Shown in pieces: positions 37,829 through 47,260 of a DNA stretch of 64,000 nucleotides. The position numbers and the translations under genes were made by a program. The DNA lies in NCBI RefSeq assembly GCF_009762775.1, contig NZ_CP046401.1, positions 7,204,001 through 7,268,000 on the forward strand, given 5' to 3'. The notes beneath the pieces were generated by a model. That model did no database searches. It saw only the letters and a list, made by a program, of their open reading frames with translations, and had not been told where the DNA came from. The stretch's first letter is position 1. Every line of letters begins with the position of its first letter. The DNA is from Maribellus comscasis (lineage in GTDB: Bacteria; Bacteroidota; Bacteroidia; Bacteroidales; Prolixibacteraceae).

Positions 37829-39871
37829 TTACAACTTATCTAAATCCACCGCAATTTCTAAAAACTGCGCTGCAGCATGCAAAAAATGGGCAGTAATCCA
37901 AAAAACGGTCCAGTCTTCAGAATACCCTCCTCGTAGTTTATAGACGTTATTCATTTCTCCACGCTGTGCAAAATTGGTCTGTTGGATTTGTTCTCCTTGA
38001 GAACCAAAGGGATCGATCAGTTGTCCGCAACTACGGTACATAACCACTGCCAGCTTCTTTAAATCATCATTTCTGGTATATTCAGCAAGCCTGTAAATCA
38101 TGGGAGCAATCAGTACACCATAAACATCAAGATGCTGGTTCTGGGGAGAAACACCAGTCCACCCCCGTGTTTTAAAAGCATGATCGGCCAAACGTCCTGC
38201 AGGCAAAGGGATATCCCAGATAACCGTATAACTAAGAACCACATCTCCAGCATGTTTTGCATATTTCAGGTATTTATCCTTTTTAGTACACTCATAAGCT
38301 TCCATAAATCCCTGAAATGCTCCCCAGGCTCCTTCCTTGTCTTCGCAAGTTGCATCAAGTGTCCCTCCCCAATATGGTTCTTCCATATTAAAATGGCGAG
38401 CTGCGTAATAATCAGTGATTTTTAAAGCTATTTCTTTGTATTTATTATCTCCAAACAGTTCATAAGCTTCTAAAAAAGGCGAGATATAAAAAGCTTCTGC
38501 TGTATTCCGGGGCTCCCAATTTTCAGCACTCATCCTCTTTAGGTGAATATCGCATGCTTCCCTAAAAAAAAACTCCCATTTCTCAGTATTTATAAAATCG
38601 TTATTTCTCCCAACCCTTATGGCCTGGGCGATGCTGTTCATCGCTTGTCCTTCTGATACAGGATCGTTTTTACTCCATTTTTTATTCTTTGTATTATAAT
38701 TCACCATAAAACCATTCTCTGTAAGCGGTGAAGTACAAATATGATCCATAGATTTTTGTACCATTTCCAAAACCTTTGGATCGTTCAATTTTTTTTGTAA
38801 AACCTGTAATGCATAAACCGGTGCCTCAGACTGGCCCGCCCAGCCAAGTACAATTTGAGGGGTAATGCCTGGCTGGTACATATTAAAACCAGCAAAGTTG
38901 TTGCTCTGCATGTACCGTGATTTGGCATACCGGTATTTCGACCGGATAATATTTTCGAAAGAAGGAAATTCCTCAAAGGCATAAGGTTTCAATATATCCA
39001 TGGAAGTATAAATAGGCCTCTGAAATCCCGTCCCTTTTTCCTGGATGGTAAATCCTTCCAGGTAAAACGTTTTTTCAACCACATCGCCGGGTTCGAGTTT
39101 CATCCAGGTTTCTCCATACGGCATCTCCTTTTGCTGTAAGGCTTTGGCGACACTCGGTTTGTTGTTATATGTAATTGGCCCTGATAATAAAAGCAATTCG
39201 GAAATCTCTTCGAAGGACTGCACACCCAACGACCACCACTGGTCGTAATGGTTACCCCCATATACAGGGCTGGGTTTTGTATGCATTGCTGCCCCATAAA
39301 AATCATTGTTTTCATTCCATTCGAAACAGGCGAAGGGCATCGGATAGCGGTGTTCTTCAAACAGTGCCTTCTCGCCAGGGTTCCCATGAAAAACTGGAAC
39401 CTTATTCATTCCGTTATTCTCTCCCGAAGGATTACCATAATAAATAATTCCGGGTAAGAAAGCATTTGGGAAACGGGCATTAACCTGCCATCGCACAGAG
39501 AGAGTCAGGGTATCAAGAGGAACTTCTCCAAGCCATTCAAAACGTCTAATGCATTTAATCCGATTATTTTGTTTTAAATAAGCATCTTGCAATTTTAACC
39601 GACCTTGCGGTAATTTAATCTCTCCATAAAAAACCTTCCAATCTCCTAAAATTTCATGCTTTTGTGGATTTGCATGCTTCCATGAAGTCGGCCAACCATT
39701 TTCCCATCTTGTAGCTATTGACCACAATCCTTCGTCCGGTGTAAATAAATGGCTCCTTCCATTTAGATAAATTATCGGGGTATTCCCATTTATTTTTAAC
39801 TCTAACTCACCAGCATTTCCTAAAATACATTGCAGGAGAAAAACAACACATAAAATCTTTTGCATAATCAA
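37829..39871 (-). CDS. unclassified secreted (alpha/alpha)6-barrel-like enzyme candidate
   Basis: 680 residues with a signal peptide of about 21 residues. The first 270 residues look like a beta-sandwich (LSVRWQVNARFPNAFLPG; DFYGAAMHTKPSPVYGG). From about residue 300 the protein is helical with repeated motifs (NSIAQAIRVGR; EAFYISPFLEAYELFGDNKY; GAWGAFQGFMEAYECTKKDKY; HAFKTRGWTGVSPQNQHLDV), the pattern of an (alpha/alpha)6 toroid. Conserved-looking Trp, Glu and His residues are concentrated around GWTGVSPQNQHLDV. I cannot assign it to a known CAZy family. Position inside the array argues for a glycoside hydrolase or lyase role. Confidence 0.7.
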   Translation of the reverse strand: MIMQKILCVVFLLQCILGNAGELELKINGNTPIIYLNGRSHLFTPDEGLWSIATRWENGWPTSWKHANPQKHEILGDWKVFYGEIKLPQGRLKLQDAYLKQNNRIKCIRRFEWLGEVPLDTLTLSVRWQVNARFPNAFLPGIIYYGNPSGENNGMNKVPVFHGNPGEKALFEEHRYPMPFACFEWNENNDFYGAAMHTKPSPVYGGNHYDQWWSLGVQSFEEISELLLLSGPITYNNKPSVAKALQQKEMPYGETWMKLEPGDVVEKTFYLEGFTIQEKGTGFQRPIYTSMDILKPYAFEEFPSFENIIRSKYRYAKSRYMQSNNFAGFNMYQPGITPQIVLGWAGQSEAPVYALQVLQKKLNDPKVLEMVQKSMDHICTSPLTENGFMVNYNTKNKKWSKNDPVSEGQAMNSIAQAIRVGRNNDFINTEKWEFFFREACDIHLKRMSAENWEPRNTAEAFYISPFLEAYELFGDNKYKEIALKITDYYAARHFNMEEPYWGGTLDATCEDKEGAWGAFQGFMEAYECTKKDKYLKYAKHAGDVVLSYTVIWDIPLPAGRLADHAFKTRGWTGVSPQNQHLDVYGVLIAPMIYRLAEYTRNDDLKKLAVVMYRSCGQLIDPFGSQGEQIQQTNFAQRGEMNNVYKLRGGYSEDWTVFWITAHFLHAAAQFLEIAVDLDKL

Positions 39872-39958
39872 TCATTTATACATAAATACTTTTTCAAATA
39901 ATTAATTCACCTTGGTTACAAATAAATAAATTCCACCGAGATTTCACCCAATACATGA

Positions 39959-40986
39959 TTAATCCAAATCAGGCAAATAAAAATCAAAAGGCTTTTCTCT
40001 GTCACAAACTAACCAACCGCCTTCTATTTTCAATTTTGCAACCTGAATGGAAGAACGACGCAAGGAATAAGGCAATATTCCATCTTCATTGAGTTCAGCT
40101 TTAGTATGGAACTCCCTTCCCGGATGAGTGAAGTAAAATATATAGCATTATTATCAATAACAACCACATCGCCATGGGCACCGCTGGGTTTATCCTCCGT
40201 CCGCGATGAAGGTTGATTAAGGATAGGATAACTTTGTTTTTCCCAGTTTTCAAGATCGTTTGAACGATAAACTCCCATTCCAGCCCACTCATCGGTAATT
40301 AGCCAATAATATCCTTCAAATTCAAATATAATAGGCCCCTCATGCGGTTTATCGGCAATTACAGGATTTTTCCGCCATTCCCAGCTGTATAAATCATCAC
40401 TTTCTGCAAGCCATGACTGACTGTTATCTTTGTACCACATTTTCCATGTGCCATCTTCTTGCTGAAAAAGTGTTCCGTCAATAACATCTTCCGACGACAA
40501 TGAAAGCATTCCTTCAATCTTCCAATCCCATGCATTTTCACTGGTATAGTGTGCGATGCTTGATTTTCCTCCCCAATGATTTCTGACTCCCTTTTTGTAT
40601 GTTACAAAAAGGTGATATTTCCCACTAAAATAAACAACATCAGGCGCCCAAAATGTGTTTTTCCCGTTTTCGAAATCCAGGTCGAGTTCACCCCGGTAAA
40701 CCCAACTCTTACCATTATCACCTGACGATGCAATTCCAATATTGGTTCCAAAGCAATAAGCCACGTCAGCAGCATCAGCATTTGCTCTGCGTGCTGTATA
40801 AAACATCCACCATTCTTTTTCATAATTATTCCAGAAAACAACCGGATCAGCTGCCCCATCGTATACAGGATCTCTGAATAATGGAGCCGGAGCCTGTCGA
40901 ATCTCTTGCGCAGTAAGTGTTAAGGTCAAAAGCACAAAAGCAAGTAATAAACTACACACTAAAAATCTATCAAATGATTTTTTCAT
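39959..40986 (-). pseudogene. GH43-like propeller enzyme, frameshifted near C-terminus
   Basis: The frame encodes 318 residues to a stop at 40030, but the last 35 are out of frame. Another frame restores a natural end from about 40130 down to 39959 (THPGREFHTKAELNEDG; LRRSSIQVAKLKIEGGWLV; FDFYLPDLD). The junction has an ACT duplication flanking TC, consistent with a 5-base insertion. The N-terminal part has a signal peptide and propeller motifs (PAPLFRDPVYDGAADPVVFW; WWMFYTARRANAD; FWAPDVVYFSGKYHLF). It is a paralogue of the protein at 44300-45373. If the shift is real the last blade is lost. Confidence 0.75.
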
Positions 40987-40998
40987 TACGTTAATTTG

Positions 40999-43077
40999 TT
41001 ATTCAGTTTTCAGTTGCGGGAAAGCAGAGATTCTAAGCCTAGCAGCTCCCATTGGAATCATGGTCAGATCTTCAACAGGCCCGAAAGTTTTTACCGGATA
41101 ACCTGGTAACACATCCACAAGTCCATATTGGTCGATTCCCCAGGAAGGTATTTTTCTACCTTTGCCTTTTAGTTCAATTGTAGAATTTTCAGCACTAAAG
41201 GGATAATCATCATTGGGCCAGCTCTTCCGGATTATTGTAAATGAATTTGCAGGATTTTCAACATCAACAATTAACCCGTAATTCCATGAGCTTGCCGGAC
41301 TGATTTCATAAGAAGGCCATTTTTCAGGGTCAGCGCCTTCCTGCCATTTTGAATCCCAGATAGCTGTTTCAGCGCTGTTCAGTTCTTTAAATTCTTCTTC
41401 GATTTTCAAAGAAAATGTGAGTGGTCCATAATCCACGGAAACACTTTTTTGATTGACTTGCCACGTCCGTATTCCCAATTCCATTGGGAGGCCTAGCACT
41501 ACCTTGTCACCATCTGTCCATTCGCGTTCAATCCGAAAATATGAACCAGAAACACCATCAACATTTACCTTTGTCCCGTTAATCTGAAGAGATGGATTGG
41601 TACACCATCCCGGTATGCGTAAATAAAGCGGGAAAATTGTATTTTCAGGAGTTTTCAGCTCAAACCTAATTTCATCTTCAAACGGATACCTGGTTTCCTG
41701 AATTAATAAAACCTCTGTGCCACTTCCCACTTTTGCATGAGTTTTACATGAATTGTACATTACTGCTGCCAACCCATTATCGTTGCTGGCCATTACCAGG
41801 TTTTGCGAATAGTATGGCAGTGCATGACCATGGTTGTGCTGGCAACAACGACTGCTAAAAGGATTCATTAAAAGAAACGGGCCATTATTGGCTATTCCCG
41901 GCGAATGATTCCTGGCATCCGCTGTTACACCATTGGGACAGGTAATGTATCGCAAAGCTTTCATATCATTAGTGAAAGCAGCCGGAAAGGAATTGAATAA
42001 GACATCTTCGCAGTTATCGGCCCAGAATGGGTCGCCTGTAATTCTTGTCAATATTCCATCTGAAGTCATCTGTTCTGCAAATCCACAGGTTTCAGTCCCT
42101 TGACGTGGATCAATATATCCCATACGGGCATTTTCGTCGGAACCAAACATTCCCCCCTGAACCTGTCCGAATGTGCGACGGATTAAGTCAAAATCATTGT
42201 ATGTTGCTTTTAGGTGCGCCGAGTCACCTGTTTTCATAAAATAAGTGGCTGGTTCGCGAAAACACTGCGCAATATTCACGTTATGCCAGTTGGGAAGACT
42301 TGATTGTTGCATCCAGCCAGCCGTATTGCGATGAATCTTTTCTGCCAACTCCAGAAGCCAATCTTCACCTGTGATGTTGTAAAGCCAGTAAACACTGTAA
42401 AAGTTATCTCCTCCACGACTATTTTCCCAATAACTGGATAGAAATGCCTCATCAGGAACAGTCATTTCATACCTGAAATAATTTTCCATAAAATCGATTA
42501 CACGTTCATCGCCCGAATACTCATAATAATCCTGGAGAATAAACAGGACGATCATGTTTGGCCAAAAATCGAGGAAGTTCGTGCGATCGTTCCTCATTTC
42601 AGGGCCAAACCAGCCGCTTTCCTGTTGGCTTGCCAAAATGGCTTCAATCCAAACCGTTGTCTCCTCTTTCATGTTTGAATCATTGAAAATAAATGCCATG
42701 TCAGCATATCCTCTCAGCCAATAGGGAACTTCTTCCCAGCCGTGAGCACCTCCCTGTTCGAGCCAGGCATTATTGTCTTTTTCAAGCCAGGCACTAATTT
42801 CGCCAAGCTGACCGGCAAGGCCTTCCTTTTGTAATTCAAGCAACTTTAAAATCCAACCATCTGGCTTTATGCTTCCGAGAGGTAGTTTTATAAAGTGTGC
42901 CGGTTGCAAAGGCTGTCGGTTACTTAAATAATAATCATTTCGGCTCTTTAGGTCAGGATGAGAAACCACTTTCACTTCAGAAGATACCGAAGACTCGTCA
43001 CATCCGGATATTATGAGGGTCAATACTAATATTAAAATCAAACCTAAAATGATAGTAAACCTTTTGAATAATTCCAT
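40999..43077 (-). CDS. GH127/DUF1680-type zinc-dependent glycosidase, lipoprotein
   Basis: 692 residues with a lipobox (LIISGC, Cys26). The Glu-Cys and Cys-Cys elements that bind zinc and supply the Cys nucleophile in GH127 beta-L-arabinofuranosidases are present: GTETCGF (Glu329, Cys331) and SSRCCQHNHG (Cys411, Cys412). The (alpha/alpha)6 barrel is followed by beta-sandwich domains (FPLYLRIPGWCTNPSLQING). The GH127 family also contains enzymes acting on 3,6-anhydrogalactose in carrageenan, so beta-L-arabinofuranose is likely but not certain. It is 12 bp upstream of the frameshifted GH43-like gene. Confidence 0.88.
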   Translation of the reverse strand: MELFKRFTIILGLILILVLTLIISGCDESSVSSEVKVVSHPDLKSRNDYYLSNRQPLQPAHFIKLPLGSIKPDGWILKLLELQKEGLAGQLGEISAWLEKDNNAWLEQGGAHGWEEVPYWLRGYADMAFIFNDSNMKEETTVWIEAILASQQESGWFGPEMRNDRTNFLDFWPNMIVLFILQDYYEYSGDERVIDFMENYFRYEMTVPDEAFLSSYWENSRGGDNFYSVYWLYNITGEDWLLELAEKIHRNTAGWMQQSSLPNWHNVNIAQCFREPATYFMKTGDSAHLKATYNDFDLIRRTFGQVQGGMFGSDENARMGYIDPRQGTETCGFAEQMTSDGILTRITGDPFWADNCEDVLFNSFPAAFTNDMKALRYITCPNGVTADARNHSPGIANNGPFLLMNPFSSRCCQHNHGHALPYYSQNLVMASNDNGLAAVMYNSCKTHAKVGSGTEVLLIQETRYPFEDEIRFELKTPENTIFPLYLRIPGWCTNPSLQINGTKVNVDGVSGSYFRIEREWTDGDKVVLGLPMELGIRTWQVNQKSVSVDYGPLTFSLKIEEEFKELNSAETAIWDSKWQEGADPEKWPSYEISPASSWNYGLIVDVENPANSFTIIRKSWPNDDYPFSAENSTIELKGKGRKIPSWGIDQYGLVDVLPGYPVKTFGPVEDLTMIPMGAARLRISAFPQLKTE

Positions 43078-43126
43078 TTATAAGTATTTTGCTAAGTTGA
43101 ATTTCTGAACATTTTACAATTTTGAA

Positions 43127-44272
43127 TTATTTCTCAATTCCAAACCTGTAAATAGAACTGGTAGAATACTCTTCACCTGGCTTCAGAATGATAGATGGAA
43201 AATCCGTTTGATTTGGTGAATCCGGAAAATGTTGTGTTTCCAAAGCAATAGACTCGCGGTATTTAAAGGGTTTTCCCAATTTACCGGTATCAGAACCATC
43301 AAAAAAGTTTCCACCATAGAACTGCAAGCCGGGCTCTTCGGTAAAAACATCCATTTTTATTCCCCGGGTTGGTTCAACAACAGTTGCAGCCAAAGTCATT
43401 TTGCCGGCATCTTTATTGAGCACAAAATTATGGTCGTAACCGCCACCATTTTTTAATTGCTCATTGCTTTCTTGTATATTTAAATCCTGCCCAACTGTTT
43501 TTCCTTTTCTAAAATCAAATGGCGTACCTTCAACCAGGACATTTTCGCCAAGTGGTATTAGCGTTTCATCAACCGGTGTGTAATAATCGGCATTAACGGT
43601 TAAAATATGATTGTTAATGGTGCCGCTTCCTTCGCCTCCAAGATTAAAAAAAGCATGGTTTGTTAAATTTACCGGGGTGTTCCGGTCGGTTGTGGCTTTG
43701 TATTTCATCACCACCTCGTTTTCAGGGGTAAGTTCATATTCTACCTCAACACTCAAATTCCCGGGATAACCCATTTCTCCGTCTTTTGACACATAGGTCA
43801 GCAAAATCGATGTTTCATTTACTGCTTTTACATCCCAAACCTGGTTATGAAAACCTTCGGGGCCACCGTGTAAATGATTTGGTCCGTTGTTTAAGGGCAA
43901 ACTGTATTCCTTGCCATCCAATTCAAATTTCCCTTTGGCGATACGATTCCCTACCCTGCCAATTAATGCTCCGTGGTAGGCTTCGTTGGCCTTTAAATAG
44001 TCATCTATGCTTTTAAAACCAAGTACTACATCAACCATTTCACCATTTTTATCCGGTATATTTAAGCTTACTATCCGGCCACCATAATTGGTTACGGCCA
44101 TATTTATATCACCATTTTTCAGAAAATAAATATCGATTTCTTTACCATTTATTGTGGTCTGAAAATCTTCACGATTCAGGTTTAATCCTGTTTGTTTTTC
44201 TTTTGAAGAAGTACATGAAATAAGTAGGCCACATAATAACACAATTGGAAAAAAGTTTTTTAATCGCTTCAT
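43127..44272 (-). CDS. galM: aldose 1-epimerase (mutarotase), lipoprotein
   Basis: 381 residues with a lipobox (GLLISCTS, Cys20), so it acts in the envelope. Family motifs are NYGGRIVSLNIPDKNG, GRVGNRIAKGKFELDG, NHLHGGPEGFH, and the catalytic His in LTNHAFFNLGG; the catalytic Glu region is EEPGLQFYGGNFFDG near the end. It interconverts alpha and beta anomers of free aldoses such as galactose or arabinose released by the neighbouring glycosidases. Confidence 0.94.
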   Translation of the reverse strand: MKRLKNFFPIVLLCGLLISCTSSKEKQTGLNLNREDFQTTINGKEIDIYFLKNGDINMAVTNYGGRIVSLNIPDKNGEMVDVVLGFKSIDDYLKANEAYHGALIGRVGNRIAKGKFELDGKEYSLPLNNGPNHLHGGPEGFHNQVWDVKAVNETSILLTYVSKDGEMGYPGNLSVEVEYELTPENEVVMKYKATTDRNTPVNLTNHAFFNLGGEGSGTINNHILTVNADYYTPVDETLIPLGENVLVEGTPFDFRKGKTVGQDLNIQESNEQLKNGGGYDHNFVLNKDAGKMTLAATVVEPTRGIKMDVFTEEPGLQFYGGNFFDGSDTGKLGKPFKYRESIALETQHFPDSPNQTDFPSIILKPGEEYSTSSIYRFGIEK

Positions 44273-44299
44273 AATGAGAAGATTTAGTTTTTATTAAAG

Positions 44300-45373
44300 T
44301 TATTTTATTGATATGTTTTTATTTCTGTTGCAGAAAAGTTTTTCGTTTTCCATTTCAAGCTCGGCCATTTGCAAAACACTTTCACGGTTTTTAAGCGGTT
44401 GCTGAAAAATACGTTTTTGCTCGGGCCCCGATTTCTTTTCCAAATCGTAGCGACGCCATGGTTCAACATGATAAAATATAAAAGTACGATCATCTTTTAC
44501 AGCCACACTGCAGTGACGGGCCATTGAATTATCGAGATTTCGTCTTCCTCCTTTCTTTAAAATGGTTCCCTGAAATTTCCAGGTTTTACCATCGGTTGAG
44601 TTATAAACAAAAAAACCATTATGGGGGTCGGTAATTAGCCAATACTTGTTTTTCCATTCAAAAATATAGGGTGCTTCTTCAAAATTTGAGCCGGTTACTG
44701 CGGAATTAAATACATCGCTCTCTGAAAAACCTTGATTTTTCCAGTGGTAAAAATCTGAAGTGGTTTTGTGATACAATTCATTTTTTGAAGCGCCTCGCTT
44801 TTTTCCCTTAAACCACACGTGGTAGAGTTCTCCTTTCTTATAAACAGTGGCATCGATTGTATTTAACGTTGAATCGTGAAGCGCAGTCACTTTTTGCCAG
44901 CCGTCTACAGGATTATCAAGTGGTGTTTTGTAATGAACAATCCATCCCGGCCCACCCCACGCTCCCTGGATTGGAACAGTATCTGGTTTCCAGGTGACGA
45001 ACATATGCAATGTATCATTTGCGACGTTAATTGCCGGTGCCCAGAATGTTTCCGGACTGTCTTTTTTCCCACCAATTCCATCGAATCTACAGTACCCTTC
45101 AAATTGCCAGCTTGCCAAATCTTTTGATGAAGCCACCCCAATCGGAGTGCGCAGCCAGGTATTTTCCAGCTTCGGACGTCGCGCTGTATAATAAATATAC
45201 CATTGTTGCTTTTTTTCATTCCAGACTATTTCAGGATCGCACGATCCATGATAATTTGGATCTACAAACAGAGGTGCCGGTACTTGAATCTCGTTTCCTT
45301 TCTTATCGTTGCTGCAATTCAAAGACAGGAGGATGATAAACAAAATGGTTAATATTTTTGAAACACTCTTCAT
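44300..45373 (-). CDS. GH43-like propeller glycosidase, lipoprotein
   Basis: 357 residues with a lipobox (LLSLNCSN, Cys20). Opening motif PAPLFVDPNYHGSCDPEIVW is nearly the same as in the frameshifted paralogue at 39959-40986, as are WYIYYTARRP, FWAPAINVANDTLHMFV and APYIFEWKNKYWLITDPHNG. The fold is a five-bladed propeller of the GH43/GH117-like type. The exact family and substrate are unassigned. It lies between the mutarotase and a sulfatase gene. Confidence 0.75.
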   Translation of the reverse strand: MKSVSKILTILFIILLSLNCSNDKKGNEIQVPAPLFVDPNYHGSCDPEIVWNEKKQQWYIYYTARRPKLENTWLRTPIGVASSKDLASWQFEGYCRFDGIGGKKDSPETFWAPAINVANDTLHMFVTWKPDTVPIQGAWGGPGWIVHYKTPLDNPVDGWQKVTALHDSTLNTIDATVYKKGELYHVWFKGKKRGASKNELYHKTTSDFYHWKNQGFSESDVFNSAVTGSNFEEAPYIFEWKNKYWLITDPHNGFFVYNSTDGKTWKFQGTILKKGGRRNLDNSMARHCSVAVKDDRTFIFYHVEPWRRYDLEKKSGPEQKRIFQQPLKNRESVLQMAELEMENEKLFCNRNKNISIK

Positions 45374-45397
45374 TGGCCAATCATAAATAGGTGTAAG

Positions 45398-46912
45398 TTA
45401 ATTTTGAAAAATCTGGTTATTCTGTTCCTCCTCGTACCCCATCCACGATTCTTTTTTTTCAGGAACCTGTCTTTTTAATGCATTCATTTCGGTTTCAATT
45501 CCTTTATCTCCTTGTTGTTTCATCCATTTGAAAAGTTCATTCTTCAATTCGTTTTTCACTGTTTCCAAATCTTCAACATTAACCAGATTATGCATCTCAA
45601 AAGGATCGTTCTTCACATCGTACAACTCTTCTTTAGGACGAACCTGGTACTTTGTTACATATTCATGGCGTCTTTCGTTTCCGAGGGTTTTAGCCAGCCA
45701 CTGTTGATAAATTCCTCCTGTTCTTGTGACAACCAGGTTGTAAAAATTTGATCCGCTATTGAGGTTGACGATGTATTTATATCGGTTGCTCCTGACAGAG
45801 CGAACCGGAAAGCAAATAGAGCCAGAAAAAATTCCACGTGTAGTTTGCAATCCAAATACGTATTCCCGGTGCGTTTGCTTCTCTCCCAGCAGAACACTAA
45901 GAAAACTTTTCCCATCAAAATCAGATTTACCATGTGAATCTGTAATTCCTGTGTTAATGCTTTCCGGATCTTTTCCAACGGCATCGAGAAGCGTTGGTAG
46001 CACATCGACGTACTGAGTCAGCGCTGAATTCCGTGTTTCAGGTTCAATTTTTTCCGGCCATTTAACAATGAAAGCAGTTTTGAGTCCCAAATCATAGCAG
46101 GTCCATTTGGCAAACGGAAAAGAGGACCCCTGTTCACTTGTAAAAATCACAATTGTGTTATCCGCTTTACCTGCTTCTTCGAGGTAATTCATACAAACTC
46201 CCAGCAAGCTATCAGTGTAGGTTATTTCAGCATAATACTTAACCAAATCTTCCCTGGTTTTTTCACTGTCAATTAAATAATCCGGTACTTCAATTTCATC
46301 TTTGTTATACTGATTGACCGGCCCCCGATTCCACGGAGTATGTGGCTGATTGGAAGATACAACCAGGAAAAACGGATTATCCTGTTGAAGTAAAGGTTTG
46401 ATACGTTCCAGGTGAATATCAACTCCGTTCCCATCGTCATGATGCCGACCTCCGAGAAATTCAAAAGGAAATGACCGGAATGGTTCGTGATGTACCTTTC
46501 CAATGAGAGCTACCCGGTAGTCGAGGTTATTAAAATAGTGCACCAGGCTTTTCACACCTGAATACACCATGCTGTGATTAGGATAAGCTCCGTTTCGAAC
46601 CGGATAAAGTCCGCTGTACAACATCATGCGGGTGGGTGCACACATTGCAGTTGTGTTGTGCATATTATCGAAGCACATGCCCTCTTCCGCTAATTTAGAA
46701 ATTTGAGGAGTAATAACATCCGGATTTCCGTAAGAACCGCAATCCCGCCAAGTCATATCATCGGCGTGGAACAGCAGAATATTGGGTAGTTTCTCATGTT
46801 GATTTTGGGCAAATCCAATAAATGCGATTAAAATCAAAAAGAGGGAAAAAATCGCTTCAAATATTATTTTTTTGGGCCACATACATAAATATTTAAAGTT
46901 TTGGAAAAACAT
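45398..46912 (-). CDS. S1-family sulfatase (Cys type)
   Basis: 504 residues; Met11 (MWPKKIIFE) is a plausible alternative start giving a cleaner signal peptide. The sulfatase signature CAPTRMMLYSG places the formylglycine-forming Cys at 91. Metal ligands are suggested by FHADDMTWRD near the start and FTSEQGSSFPF later. GKVHHEPFRSFPFE and CYDLGLKTAFIVKWP resemble the protein interrupted at 50854-52265, so these two form a subgroup. It needs an anaerobic or FGE-type maturase, which is not in the window. It removes sulfate esters from the glycan. Confidence 0.9.
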   Translation of the reverse strand: MFFQNFKYLCMWPKKIIFEAIFSLFLILIAFIGFAQNQHEKLPNILLFHADDMTWRDCGSYGNPDVITPQISKLAEEGMCFDNMHNTTAMCAPTRMMLYSGLYPVRNGAYPNHSMVYSGVKSLVHYFNNLDYRVALIGKVHHEPFRSFPFEFLGGRHHDDGNGVDIHLERIKPLLQQDNPFFLVVSSNQPHTPWNRGPVNQYNKDEIEVPDYLIDSEKTREDLVKYYAEITYTDSLLGVCMNYLEEAGKADNTIVIFTSEQGSSFPFAKWTCYDLGLKTAFIVKWPEKIEPETRNSALTQYVDVLPTLLDAVGKDPESINTGITDSHGKSDFDGKSFLSVLLGEKQTHREYVFGLQTTRGIFSGSICFPVRSVRSNRYKYIVNLNSGSNFYNLVVTRTGGIYQQWLAKTLGNERRHEYVTKYQVRPKEELYDVKNDPFEMHNLVNVEDLETVKNELKNELFKWMKQQGDKGIETEMNALKRQVPEKKESWMGYEEEQNNQIFQN

Positions 46913-46957
46913 GAATCCGTTTAAACTCCTTCTCCAGATGTCCTGAAGTTCCGCCTG

Positions 46958-47251
46958 TTATTCTTGTTTCATAATTACATATTCAAATCTGAATGAAACC
47001 CATTCGGCATACGAACCATTGTCACTCATATTAGGTTGTTTTCCAATTTCCCTTCTAAACCGTGTAAGACTTACTCCGTTTGCAGCAAGACCGTCAATAT
47101 TCGGAGTTTGTATTTTACCCCGGTAACATCCCAAATCGGAATAGCCAAGGTCATCGGCAAGAATTATAAGAATATTGGGCTTTTCATTTGACGCAGAATA
47201 CCCTGTCAAAAGAATAAATATAACTACCAAAAATAACTTGTCTATCTTCAT
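46958..47251 (-). pseudogene. sulfatase N-terminal remnant with large deletion
   Basis: The first 65 residues match the start of the neighbouring sulfatase: signal peptide, PNILIILADDLGYSDLG and TPNIDGLAANGVSLTRF. Immediately afterwards, before the CxPxR motif, the sequence switches to an unrelated tail (GSYAEWVSFRFEYVIMKQE) and stops. The catalytic Cys and almost the whole enzyme are missing. The tail may be the end of another lost protein. It lies in the sulfatase cluster and seems to be a product of recombination between repeated genes. Confidence 0.7.
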
Positions 47252-47260
47252 TTTGTAGTG

